Source: Laetiporus sulphureus 93-53
Taxonomy: Eukaryota; Basidiomycota; Agaricomycetes; Polyporales; Laetiporaceae
DNA length: 64,000 bases
Direction of reading: 5' to 3'
Assembly: GCF_001632365.1 (NCBI RefSeq)
Contig: NW_024468535.1
Location: 140,189-204,188, forward strand
The translations under genes and the position numbers were made by a program. The notes under the pieces are model-generated. The model did no database searches and was not told where the DNA came from. It was given only the letters and a program-made list of their open reading frames with translations. Position 1 is the stretch's first letter, and each line of letters starts with the position of its first letter. Below, piece after piece: positions 48,331 to 60,621 of this stretch.

Positions 48331-51300
48331 ATGAATGCTCCGTGCGCCACAATGCCCGCTCTCTTCCTCGATGTGCACTCTGACTATCTGCGTATCAGAG
48401 TCCAAAGTAGCAGCTCAGGCATTGGGCTACTTGATAATGGCCCATTGAGCGTGAAGCGTGCGTCCTGGCGCTTTTGAAAACGCCGTGAACATATACGCTG
48501 ATCCCCTTCCTTCTAGTTAGTTGTTCGGGTTACAGGCCTTCCTTTCACGACATCTCGGGAAAGAGAACTCATAGTTGAGATCCATGTGGGATCGACGAGT
48601 AAGCAAGTGTCCTATTTGTACAAAGGATCGTCGAGTGAATGCAACGAATTCCTGGACGGATTGTGAGCAACGTTTGCCCGTTTGTTTTTATTTTTTTCAT
48701 GTTGACTGCACGTTGTTTTTAGCACGGTTGGTGCTGCTCCGACATTGGCGGTGGACGTCTGCGTGAAGCGAAATAAGCACAACGATTTGGTAGGCAAGCA
48801 CGTCGTTCCCATCGTTTCGTTGCCCGATCGGAAGCAGTGCGGTGCGTCTTGTGGTGAGGTTGCGTATTCGTTTTTCTCACCGTGACATGTACTCCGGCAG
48901 AGCTTGTTATTCCGTTGTCCTCGTCCGGAACCAGGACACATGCCCAAGAGGTGAAAATCACCGTTGAAGTCACCTTTTCCGTGCAATCAGAAGGGCCCAC
49001 CGTCGCAACTGGGCCACCTTCTATGCCGATCCAGAAGGCTACGCATGCGCAGATGATGAAGCGGAAAAAAGTGCGCATTCAATTGCACACTCAAGGGTTT
49101 TTTCAATACATAGCTGAGCTGATAATCACTCATCTACAGAAGAAGGGCAAGAAGTCTGACAAACAGCGTGAAGGGGATCATCTTGCGACTACCTCCAAGA
49201 GTGTAAATGGTGTGTTCTGAAGGACTCATCTGACGATATATCTGATGGCTGATCAAGTTTTGTTCAAGCACCGGGGCCTTCTACCGCCGGTGGCAGCACA
49301 GTCTCTGAAGCCGAAGAATGGTTGTGGGAGCCGCACCTTAAGCAGAAGTGGGAGACTGCTCCTCAAACCTGGCAGCAGTTCCTGCAGCATTGGTCAAGCC
49401 AACCGGACGAGGACACGGAACCTGCTCCTTATTCCATGTCACTCGGGCTGGCCACACGGCCCCCCAACTTGCCTAGCACTATTTTAGTATTGGCGTCCTA
49501 TAAGAAGCTTTTTGATCGAGCGTGGGACTTCTACAATCGTTATTATCGCCAAGGAATACTGCTTACAGGTCAACCCGGAACAGGTATGTCGCACATGTCC
49601 TTATTGTTGGCGTGACGGCGATGAAACATTTGGCCTCTTCCTAGGTAAATCCACCTGGTTGTGGTATGTTCTTACCCGGCTCTTGAGGAGGGGGAAAAAC
49701 GTGGTGCTTTCTTGGAGCGGGGACGTTTTTCTGTTCTACTCTGGTACCGTTTATGAGGTGCAGAGCGGCGCCTTCTCCGGCAACTATCTTCCGCGGCCTC
49801 CTCTGTTGGGAAAGAACGAGAAAGATTCCTCTTTGCGTTATATCTGGGGACTGATAGATGCAGAGAGCACGGTTACAGAGCCCCCCCCCGAGCTTGGTAC
49901 TTGATGGCGGCATCTTTCCGATTCATGCTTCGTCTCCCAATCAAAGTCGGTATAAGGGTTGGAGCACACAGCGAAAGGCGCACACATGGGGCATGCCTCT
50001 GTGGGAACCTGAGGAACTTAAACGAGGGTACGTCGCTATTGATATCATCCCAGAGCTTACACTGATCCACTTTCATCGCAGTTTTGAGCTGCAGGATCAG
50101 TATGAGGCGTTGTTGGAAGACGTGACCAAGGCCTACATGGATCCCTCGCTTCCTCGCATTCCTGCGGTTGCCAACGTCATGCAAGCTGCTGACGACAATC
50201 ACGACGACAATCGAGGCACGCACGGTGGCTGTGAACGTGCTCTCAAGCCATTGAAAAAGAGCATGCTCAAAAAACACGCCCGCTTGCAAATGCTGAAAAC
50301 TCTCGAAAACGTCATTGATCTGTACGGCCACTCTGCACGTGACGTTTATATGGGAGTATTTGATCCGGACACCATGCGAGCTCGTCTTTTGCACGCAGTG
50401 CGAAACGTGACCTGGGCAGACCTTAGAAAGGGCCTACCTAGCGATAACCCCGGAGAGCTCTCCCATCGCATAGTGGCTGTCATTGTGAAGCCGGCTGATG
50501 GTCCGGCTGAGGACCAGTTCTTCCTAGGATTCAAGTCCGACCATATCCAACGCGAAGTCGAGGATCGATTGAAGCTCACTCAAATTGATGATGCATTCTC
50601 ATTGTTGCGCAACTGCCTTGTGACTCCGCGAGGTACCTCGCTTGGCGGGTTTGTTTTCGAGAACTTGGCAAACAGTTACCTATCAGGCTTGACACCGACG
50701 ACTCCTGAATATCCCTCATTGCTTCCTATGCGAAGAAGCCCGCAAGGCCGGACGTTTGTTGCTCCTGAAATGCCAGTGGTAGCTTCGACTCCTACACTTT
50801 CACTTCCTATTCGACGGAGAACACGAACGAAATTTGAAGTGAACAAATCCTCGGCTGTGCGGCTCAAATTACCTGTAGATGAATGCTTCTACATCCCGAT
50901 CTCTCAAAATAACCCGTTGTTTGACTCGTTCATGATTGAATGTGACGACGACGGTGCCACGTTGTGGATCTTTCAGATGACTGTGGGCAAGGAGCACCGT
51001 GGTTCAGCATCCGGCTATGATATCATCACTGGTATCGAGGAATTCGTTCGCAGACAACTACGTCAGCATGCAAAGGTACCGAGCGACGAAGATGGCAGTG
51101 TCATTGGTCAGAAACGGAGTGGGCCTGCTCCTGAGGGATCGCGGAAGAAGTTGAAGAGCGCTTGCGAGCATGTCGATGTGAAGTCAAAATTTGTTCTTGT
51201 CTGTCCTGATCAAGCACAACAGTGGACAATGCCCATTGGTTGGAAGGACGATAAGGGGTCGGTGTACTGTCAAACGATCCCTATCCAGGTGAGTTTCTAC

Positions 51301-51359
51301 CATCATCTTCCAATGAATGCCAATGCGAAATAACTTGCGCGTCTCAGGACTATATATGA
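48331..51359 (+). CDS. Crinkler/RHS-like protein: C2 domain, P-loop NTPase, REase-type nuclease
   Basis: Start at 48331 or 48352 (MPALFLDVHSDYLRIRV). Exons 1-4 build a C2-like beta sandwich (RERELIVEIHVGSTSKQ, PTLAVDVCVKRNKHNDLVGK, CAELVIPLSSSG, EVKITVEVTF). A Pro/Ser linker and SEAEEWLWEP lead to the NTPase: YKKLFDRAWDFYNRYYRQG, Walker A GQPGTGKST restored by an intron at about 49585-49645, then NVVLSWSGDVFLFY. The C-terminal half ends in a restriction-endonuclease-fold region with MIECDDDGATLWIFQMTVG and a following His, the pattern of CRN/RHS nuclease domains. A terminal intron gives stop 51357-51359. A C9 run at 49881-49889 puts the two halves one base out of frame (see findings). Confidence 0.72.
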
Positions 51360-53137
51360 GGCCACTATCAGTCATTATTTCCGTCTGCAATCTCTCTGTA
51401 AAGACTTTGATTTGTATAGTTCGTGTTCTTTCTTTCTATCTTGTATTATAACCTTGACATGGACGGAGCACGAGGCGATCGTTGCTCACCATTCCATGGA
51501 TTATGAAGAAGTTGCGATACTTCATTCGGCAGGCGCACGCTTGATAGTCTGACTCGGAAGACACGGTAATGCACGGGTATTGTGTCCAGTTCACTTCATC
51601 GATTTCTATAACATGCACGTTGAGTCGATCTGGCCCCATCGACATGAGGAAGCCTGCAATCTGCGCAAAGTGATGATGTTGTCGAACAGCTGTGCAACGG
51701 GGCCATCGACGGTGAGGCTCGTGACTCGTGCAGCAGCGGCCATCTCTTTGCCGTGTAATCTCTGACGGCATCGTCGCAGCCGTGTGTTGTCCCCGCTAGC
51801 CTGTACTACGGATATTTGCGGGCCACGGGGAGAACGGTCGTCCACTGCCCACAGGCGGTTCTGCGAGAAGACGTCGTAGTGATGGCCTCGGAGAAAAATG
51901 TTCTCAGCCACTGTTCTTTTTGAATGGAAGAAGCTCGTCGATCCATCATAACCCTAGCGCTGATTGTAATGTCAATTATCAGATGACGTACAGACTTCTC
52001 TCGTTTCTTATGTGATGGTATGGCTTGAAGATGCCACCCAGTGCAGCCACAAGTCTTTCGATCTGATATCGCATGTTACGAACGCTGGGGCCCTTGGTCT
52101 TCTCGGTTGCCTAGTCCTGCGATATCTTCGCAAGTTCAGGATGTCAGGCTAGCAGGGTCTCAGTCTGAGCGGTGAGCCAGGCAGAACGAATGATTGGGGA
52201 GGAACGATTAATGATAGCTCAGAATTAGAACTGGGAGCTTTTTTTTTTGAATTTACGCGTACGCAGTTCGACATCTGTAAATCGAATGAGGACCTATGAG
52301 GTCAATCGAGGTTTTTGAATAATTGACATAAATCATTTAAAATCTATTTCAGCATCAGATAAGTATGAATGTTTAGAAACATTACAGATATTTTTCACCT
52401 CAATCAAGTGCAGTTATGCTTAAAAGGGTTGAACTCTTTTATCATACTTTCACCATCATTCAATGCAAACTATCGGTTCTTACAACCCAGTGCTTCGGAA
52501 TTTAAAAGTACATCGCTGCTTTCGCGAGGCAATCGATGCGCATGTCGCCACTCCCATCTTTCCAACGACTTCAGCCTTCAAATCTTGCTTTCCAGGAAAC
52601 CTAGCACTCAGCAGGAGGGCCAATTGCGCGGCAGCTCCCCCCAGAAGCTGGGGCAGGGAATTGTGAAGAGAAGCCGTTTGATTTGTCTACAACGTGCAAC
52701 CGGCCGCCCCTCCTGAAAATCCGTCCATAACGCTGACACTCAAGCCCACGGACTCAAAAGGTACGGAATCGAGTGCTAGATGCTGCGAGAAATGCGTTTA
52801 AGTAGAAGGTTTCCAGCAAGTTCGAGCGTTCTGCAGGGTTGGATAGCGCTCACACCGCAGAGGCTCGATCTTGGGACAATCGCTCTTATCTTGCGCAGGA
52901 GAAATTACACACGTGTCCCTCTTACTGTGCGGAACGACCAGAGTGGCTGGTTTTCGTGGATCCGCGATTGTTGCGGCGGTAGCCCGCTTACCGCCATTCC
53001 ACAAATCCCTCTCGTCACCCACAAGGTGTTGAACATCGATATCTGGATTCTGATTGCTGCGGGTGTTCGTGCTTGTCTTCCCGAGAATCTTGCTCGTTCA
53101 TCTAGAACTCGACGGTCGATCTCGCCGATCTGCACTT
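51360..53137. other. Intergenic region with unassigned minus-strand frames
   Basis: 1.8 kb. Two adjoining minus-strand frames (51606-51911 and 51436-51771) have plausible codon use but no recognised domain and no convincing splice between them. An A/T-rich part with a T10 run lies near 52240-52380. The rest is the RIT1 upstream region. Confidence 0.4.
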
Positions 53138-54971
53138 ATGGCCGGTGATTTTACGGCTGCCAACATGTTGTCCCGCACGCTTCCGGAGGCTCTCAACTTT
53201 CGGAGGGATCAAGTGCCTGTTCAGGGTGCATTGGCGGAGCTACGCAAAGAGTCTCTCGACATCTACAATCGTCTCCACTCAATATCCGAAGACATTGACT
53301 TCGTGAACGATATCTGTGCGGCGTACCCCCATCTTCCTGTCCTACGTGAGCCCACCTTCTAAGTCAAGTTTGAGAGCCGCTACTCATGTCCCTTTATTCA
53401 GCAAATCAGCGCTGTGGCGCCTGGTACGTTGATCCGGCGATTGTGCGTTCCATAGACTCTTTATAGTGGGAGTACCGTAACAACTGATCCCAAGGCAAGG
53501 GAAGAAACAGCATATTTCAAGTCCACTGATGGCCACTTCGGTAATTGGAGCTTCAACCTCCGTCGACCCAATCTTCACCTGCTGTCAATCATTGCCTGCG
53601 AAGGCGGGTACGTCAACCTGCGTACCAATGTTCGGAATCGCGGTAATTGCTGACGATATCGACCAGGATGATACTAGTGGATTCTACGCGAGCGGGTAAG
53701 AAGGTGCCGGATGCACTTTCGAAGACCGTACCCATCTGGTGTGCTGTCATCAATCGTGCCGTGCGCCGCAAGTACTCGAGTCCCGAAAAGGATGATTGGG
53801 ATACGCAACTGTACTGCTCAGCCTCAGCTGTCAGTGCTCAAGAGCAGGCCCAAATTGAGGCTCGGCTTGATACCTGGGTCGATTCGCTCATCGTAGGCAG
53901 CCCACTCTGTTCTCCCAGATCGATGCTGAGACAGCTCGCAGGACTCTGCCTACATCTTAGCAGACCTTTTGCAGCCTTTACGACCAGTATGGGTCACTCC
54001 TTCGACTTCCGTTCTACCAGACCTGTCGCCAGGCCGGAACCTCCCGTTCTACCCAATCGTCTGCGTCTCTGCATCTCAGCAGATCCATGAAGGACTGCAA
54101 CGGCGGTCGCACGGCTTTGCATACATCCAGGGCTCCGGAGACGACCACGAGTCCTGGGGCATGGTCAGTTTGTTTCATGTAGCTTTGTGTCTGAAGAAAC
54201 TAAAGGAAAACACAACACAAGGGGTTGAACCCGCCGTTGTTCTGGGAGAACAAGGACGAGCTTCTGGCGTGCGATAGACCGGGTCTGTCGGCACTAATAA
54301 GACCTATCGTCGCCAGGACTCGAGCACCGGCGCAGCATGATGGATGGACGGTCAAGCCTTCGCCGATCTCGCACATCGGTGGTCAGATCCTAGTCGGTGT
54401 GGTAGACGACCTACCGTTCCCCGCTCCACGTTCGCTGCCAGGCAGCTCGGTTGCGCTGGCATATGTCCTGCTCACGCACAGACCCTGGCTAGCAAGTCCA
54501 CAAAACGGAGCGAGCGAGGATATCCTCGGCCTCCAGATGTTGGAAGGCAAGAAGGACCAGATCCACTTCCTTCAGAACGTCCTACCTCGGTCAATGGCGT
54601 TCATCGGCACATGCCTCACTAAGGACATGCAGATTTGCGTCTGCTGCGATACTGGCAAGGATGCATGCGTCGGCGTCGCGTTGGCGGCTCTGCAGCTGTT
54701 CTTTGACGATTCGGGCAAGTTTGCGGCAACTCGCGAGCAGCAGGCGGCGCTGAGTAAGTAATAGTATGCAAAGTCCTCTTCACTACGAGATATCTCTAAT
54801 ACAACCCTAGGGAGCACTGCGAGCAAACAGTCGTTACAAAAGCGGCTACAATGGATCATCTCTAGCAGACCCCAGGCAAACCCCTCCCGCGTCACGCTCA
54901 AGCGTGTCAACGAATATATCCTAACGTCGCCTTCCTTCCGCCGTCAGCGCGGCGTCGACTGCTCAACGTGA
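53138..54971 (+). CDS. RIT1: Initiator tRNA A64 2'-O-ribosylphosphate transferase
   Basis: Adds phosphoribose to A64 of initiator tRNA-Met so that it is not used in elongation. Start 53138 (MAGDFTAANMLSRTLPEALN). Order: LHSISEDIDFVNDICAAYPH, then after an intron NQRCGAWYVDP, ETAYFKSTDGHFGNWSFNLRR, GMILVDSTRAGKKVPDALSK and TVPIWCAVINRAV, all hallmarks of Rit1. The second half has the DUSP-like domain with ICVCCDTGKDACVGVALAAL, and the last exon ends RRQRGVDCST at TGA 54969-54971. Introns are in consistent phases. It stops only 30 bases before the convergent calpain stop codon. Confidence 0.9.
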
Positions 54972-55001
54972 CTCTGACTCTTGTTCTTGCTATCTAGGGT
55001 G

Positions 55002-58000
55002 TCATACACGTTTCATGGGGCGGATGTTGACTGCAATTGTACTATAAACGATCAATTTGAATGCTCTTTGGATGTCCGGATGATACGTTGATGGAATGAT
55101 GTGATATGTGCCTGGTTGTAATGCGATGCGCGGCGTTACCGCTCCGGCGATTGCGTCCGAGTAGGGTCCTGAGGTGCCGACAAGGATGCCGCGGGATGCT
55201 TTTCTCTGGAAGACTGAGACGTTGATGGATGTAGGTGACGTAGCGTCGGCCAGCTGCAAGCGAACCCTGGAGTTTGATGAATGGTTACTATGTCGAAGAA
55301 ATCTGGTGAGAACTTTGCTCACTTAAGGTATGCCGGAGCGTCAATGCGTAGCTCATATGCAGGGTTATTGGCGAACTTGCTGGAGCTGGGGCCTCCGCCT
55401 GCTGTCCCTGCAGTCCTGTGGAATGCTCAGCGCGGCACAGACAATATGGAGCTGGTTAGACATACCACGCATCCCGAAGCACGCGACTGAACATCCCGGC
55501 ACCCTCCTGTGGTATTGAAGTGATCTCAACGGGATATGCACTCTCAACCTGGATCTTGAATTCGCCCAGTTGCTGAGGCTCAAAGGTCGAGATGATGAGA
55601 GTGTAGTCTCCAGCTGCATTTTCCATTAGCGTAAAGTCAACCTATTCAGAAGTGAGTACCTGGTACGTCGCCGTATGCGCGTGCATATCCATAGCAATAT
55701 GGCCCCGAAGTTGCGACCAGGTCATTCTGGCTCAACCTAGGACAACATTCATCAGCGCTAAAACCCAAGAGGACCGCACATCACAAACTCAGTAATCCGC
55801 TCTCCCCTCGACCAGACTAGCGAGGCGTTGATCGGTGTCCGCCGGGATCCATGCACTGTGACCGACACAGGTACCTTGACGTTGGCATTCCTTCCGAGCT
55901 TCCTGGATTGTTCCACGTTAGGGTGGATCCGTAGATGGAATTGAGGATTGTCCATAAAGGTAGGATAGCTATAATTGCCTCCAGAGGTCTTGCTGGTGAA
56001 AGCGCCATCAATCTTCATCATGGTCATCATGGTCATCATGGTCAATAGAGAAAGGATGACAGCAGCTGAAAAAGCGGCTCACTTCCTTCATATACAACGC
56101 TTTGGGTGGATTCTCAACCCAGGAAACGTCAGTGTCCGAATACACATTGATCGTGAATCCCACGTCACTGAAGTGGCCATCATACGCTGCTATCAGATGC
56201 AAAACGGTATCGGTGGCTGACACTCTCGTTCGAACCTAGTAAAGGTCAACGAAAACCGCATATATTTACTTGTCAAACGACATACCAGAGTATGGATGCT
56301 GTTGGTGTATTCTCCCTGAATGTAGAAGCTTAACATGGCTTCTAGTTGATCCTTAACGAGCATACCTTCAGCATCGTCGGGTCAATGTCCGCAGGCGATT
56401 GCCTTCCATCGTCTTGACCGTTGACAAGGAGAGAAATATACTCAGAGGTGCGTGTAGTATCCGACACATGGCGTGTCAGCTGGATCCAGATCTCACACCC
56501 GTCCTGGGCGGCGGTGTCCATTCCCGTGCGTAATTGCAGCTGAAAGTAAGATGCTACAAATCCTGTCAGGAAGATTGCATGGCGTCGTGGCAGCAACGTA
56601 CATCGATTCACGCCCTCTTCGAAGGACGGCGACTGAGCCTTCCACGTTCCATGGAAAACAATCTGATTGCGGAAGATTCCTGGGTCCCAGCTGAGGTATA
56701 CGCCATCGAAGTGGCTGCAGACTGTATCCCAACCGAGGCTGAAGGTGTCTGATCATACCCCTCTCAGAATGGTTCCCAAACCATTCTTGGGACATACTCA
56801 CATGAGTGGTCACACACATAGTTGGATGCTGCTTGCGCTTCCCGACCTTGTACGTTTGCAGTCTGCGTCCACGAGTCGAGCATCGTGACCTGGCGAACGC
56901 CATCATGCTCTTGCACGTCTTTTGTTGCTCGTGAATACGTAATGTTCGAACGGCTATAAACTTCCACTCACCGATTACAGCATAACAATGGGCCGGGAGG
57001 AGCGTGAGTTCAGACACCAACATCGAAGAAGCCGGGGCATCGCAAGTGCCTACGGTGAGGACACAGGACCCTATACGTAGGTCGTAAGTCTACACGATAT
57101 TTCCTGATCCACACAGGGCTACTCGCCCTGAATGAAGCCTTCGATTAAACGCATCCATAGTTGTTCTCGTTGAGACCTAGAAATGCAACCGTGATCAGCT
57201 TGACTGTGTACGTACACAAAGTAGTTTGATTCCTGACAACCTGAGATCTACATGCTCCGGTATCCAGCCCACGAGAGCACTACCGGAGTAAATTTAGTAA
57301 CATATGCGTTTGATATCACAAGAAATCAAGGCTGACTGTAGGTCTATGCAGGAATTTCTGCAAAGGGAGTGAGAAGGATGATCTCCACGGAAAGAGGTGG
57401 CTCACGATCCGGGAAAATCGTATCCGCCCATGAGTTTCATGTACTATGGCAACTATGACGACATGTTCCAACGGAAAATACAAGAATCACAGCTTACGGC
57501 TTTCTCGACAAGCGACGGCCAGATTTGGTGCTCGGCGCCAGTTGACATGCACATCAACCCACCCTCCGGGTAAGTTGGCAACTTGTCATCAATAGCTGAG
57601 ATGTCGCTTCAGCCGAAGGAAGGAAAGCAGAGCTGGTGATTCCTACGTACTTATCTATGGAAGTATGAGGTTGCGGTCATACGAAGAATCAATGTCTCCT
57701 TACGCGTCGGAAAGCCCCATTGAAGAGAAAGCGAAAATGATAGACTCCACTTCTTGAATCGTAAGACTCATCTCCTGGATCACGAGGATGTAGGTTGGAC
57801 AGTACTATCTGCTCGGAGTCAGCGCAATGAAGCTAAGGTAATCGTGTTGTACCGTTGACCTTTGAATTAAACCGACAGTGATGTCCAACACAGACAGCGA
57901 CAGAAGCACAAACAGAACAGTCGGTGATTATGTGTTGAACAATGTCTTGAGGTGACAAACGCTGTGCTGATGAATATACCATCGTCCCTTCAGCCTTACG

Positions 58001-58584
58001 CCAGATTGCATCATGCTGTTGCTGCTCCGGCGATAGTTCGGGTTGTCTGGAAGAAAGATTATCACGTTTTCGATTACGTTAAGGCAGTCATGTATGTACC
58101 GTACGTCATCCGATGCGCTCGCGCTGCTATCCCAAAGCGGTATGCGAACGTTATTGACGAATGATGACTTTCTCAGCACGTAAAGCTGTTCTTCTGTGAA
58201 GCCAAGAAGTCTTCAGCGCCAACCTCATTATCTAGTGCTAACTTTAACCCACGTTCGGAGAAATAGTCCTTGGCTACTGGCGTAACATCAGGGCGGACGG
58301 CTTTGATCTTCTCTGCACGTTCTAATGCCTTTCCTGCCTGGAGTTTGCAACTCGCACGTAGACCGGCATCGTTGCATGATTGACTGAGGTGGAGGAAATC
58401 TTCAGCCGCTTTCACGTACAGGCGGAATGCGCGATCTAGATTCTGTTGCAGTTCAGACTTGGCAGCCTTGGAATATGTTGCCTACACGCCAAGATGATCA
58501 GTAAGAAGTGATGGCGGCCAAGCAGCTGCATACCTCTGCATCTTGAAACATCATCTCTGCCTGCTTGGCAGACACCCAAGGCAT
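55002..58584 (-). CDS. RIM13: Calpain-like cysteine protease of the pH-signalling pathway (Rim13/PalB)
   Basis: Cleaves the Rim101/PacC factor at endosomes in alkaline signalling. Start candidate 58584 (MPWVSAKQAEMMFQDAEATY) begins an N-terminal MIT-like helical domain (ELQQNLDRAFRLYVKAAEDF, GKALERAEKIKAV). The catalytic domain reads EEQLYVLRKSS, QDIVQHIITDCSVCAS (active-site Cys), GLMCMSTGAEHQIWPSLVEK, AYMKLMGGYDFPGSNS and ALVGWIPEHVDL, then LLPAHCYAVI (active-site His) with TMLDSW. C2-like domains follow (YMKEIDGAFTSKTSGGNYSY, CGPLGF) to the C-terminal FKLIVYSTIAVNI. About 15 small exons. Two joints (near 58190 and 57130) could not be put in frame by eye and need transcript evidence. Confidence 0.85.
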
Positions 58585-59079
58585 AGTACGCGCGTCGTGT
58601 ATGGGTGATGATTTTCTGCATCGTTATCCGTGTCAGGTTTTCGTTCATGTTTACCCCTGCGCTGTGGCCACTTACCATGTATGGGCGATCCGACGACCGC
58701 AGAATCGGCGCCTGACCTGGCAAGGGGCACACACGGCAGGATAATGTGAATTAAATTCACTGCCTGGTGGATGCCTTCATATAGGTTCTTCCAGCCCTGG
58801 AAAGTGGGGGTAGAAGGATGAACTGTAACGTGAACGTAAGTAGGCTGTGCAGGTTCTCGCGTTGCTCCGCCCCAAAAACAGACATTTCAGCGCGGTCACG
58901 TGAATTTAATATTCGAGTCAGGCACGTCCCCGCCTTTTTCCGGCTGGCTCGTTTCATCTAAAGTCCCGACAAACACAATACTGATAGCATTGAGAAAGCG
59001 AACTCGAGCTGTGGCGGTGTCTTAGCTTATACATACATGTCATTCTCAAGAGAATGATATTGGTACAAACAAACAAGCG
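58585..59079. other. Intergenic region
   Basis: Upstream region of RIM13 and 3-prime flank of the J-protein. No gene seen beyond a possible short 5-prime exon of RIM13. Confidence 0.45.
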
Positions 59080-60555
59080 TCAGCACGATATCGACCGCGC
59101 GCGAATATAACCTACAGGCTTCTCCTGCCGCTCATTCCCAGCTGACACCGTCGTGGCCTGCATCCTCCGTACTGGCGTCCTCTCCGGCGGAGGCGACGGC
59201 GTAGGCGAAGGAATGCCCAGCCGCACCGATGTCACGTGCTGCTCGCTCGCCGCCCGCCGTCTCCCCTCAACCGCGGCATCCACAACGCTCTTCAGGGGCC
59301 CGCCATCCATGAGCTTGCTCTCGATGAACATGTTCTCCATTTGCGTCGACAAGCGTTCCATAACCTCCGGTGCGGGGTGCTCGCATGGTGGTAGGCGCGA
59401 GAAGTGGGCGCCGCTGTCGGTCGGCTGCGTGTTTGTCAGTGGGCCATGCACGGAGTGAAGCTCTGTGTGTATCTGTTGGGCCGCTGTTAAAGACACGGTG
59501 TGGTCAGCGGTGAGGATGGTCATATATGCGATGATTCTAACCGTCGCGTTCGACCGCCTTGGCGAGCAGCCCAATTCGCTCAATTGTAGCTTGCAGCTTT
59601 TGTGGATCTGCAAACTCATCTCCAACTGGCGGGAACAACACAGGTGCGACTCTGGATAGCGCAATGGACATGAATAGGAATAATGAATGCAGAAACCGAA
59701 TGTGCTGGTATGCAACTCGCCGAGGCCATAGCCAAGTGAAGAAGCCGGTATGCGTTGGCGTCCCGGGCTCAGAGAACAGGACAGAAGAGAACGTATGCTG
59801 CGACGGCGAACACACTGACGGACTCAGGATGAATGTGAGTTCGTAGGCGAACACTGCCGCAAACAACACGTAGCGCCACTACGATTCCAACACTAAGCCA
59901 AACGCATGCGCTCAATACGTATGACTACTCACAAATGCAACATAACTTGGCTTTCCTATCGCAGAAAATAGCAAGAGCGCACAGGCAGCAACTATGTGGA
60001 AGCCAGCGGATTGCATGAGTCCGTGGCGGATGTATTCTCGGAGAGTTGTGCAGTGTGTCCAGTGGATCGCTTCTGGACCAAACCTGACGTACATAGAAGG
60101 TTAAGCTACGACTGCATACATTTGGAATTTGGAATATTCTCCGACCTGTCATACGCAAACCGCGTCACCGGATTTTTCAACGCCTCGAAAGCATCGCGCA
60201 CTTCGATAAAGACCGCCTCTCCCTGTGCTCCGACGCGGTCTGGGTGGTTCTTCCGGGCAAACTGTCTGAAGGCCAGTTTCAACGTATTTTCGTCTGCAAC
60301 TGGATCGACGCCGAGCAGCTCGTAATAATTTGGTGACATGGAGACTGCAGCTTCGTAGAAATTGTACAACAGATAGCTGAGAACAGCGAAAGCATAGACA
60401 TAGCGATAGTGGCGAGAGTACAAAGGAGTTCCGGGAGGTGGAGGTTGACGGCCGAGGAGGACTCGATAGAAATGGTGGTAGACGGGAAGAAGCCGGCGGG
60501 TTGCTATGTCTGGGAGATATGACCATCCTATAAAGGAGAGGATAGAAGCAAGCAT
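59080..60555 (-). CDS. Membrane-anchored J-domain (DnaJ) protein
   Basis: Likely start at 60555 (MLASILSFIGWSYLPDIATRR), though an in-frame Met at 60621 is possible. An N-terminal hydrophobic helix and a second one (YVYAFAVLSYLLYNFYEA) precede the J domain: MSPNYYELLGVDP, KLAFRQFARKNHPDRVG with the HPD motif that stimulates Hsp70 ATPase, then VFIEVRDAFEALKNP. After it come further hydrophobic helices (GFHIVAACALLLFSAIG, LTFILSPSVC, FLHSLFLFMSIALS) and a soluble tail with LQATIERIGLLAKAVE, PLKSVVDAAVEGRRR and a Pro-rich segment. Probably ER-resident. Four or five introns, stop at 59080. Confidence 0.82.
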
Positions 60556-60621
60556 TGCTTCTCTGGATGATTTTGAAGAGAAGAGAACAGGAAACCTGGA
60601 AATGCTTGTCGTGAGTCTCAA

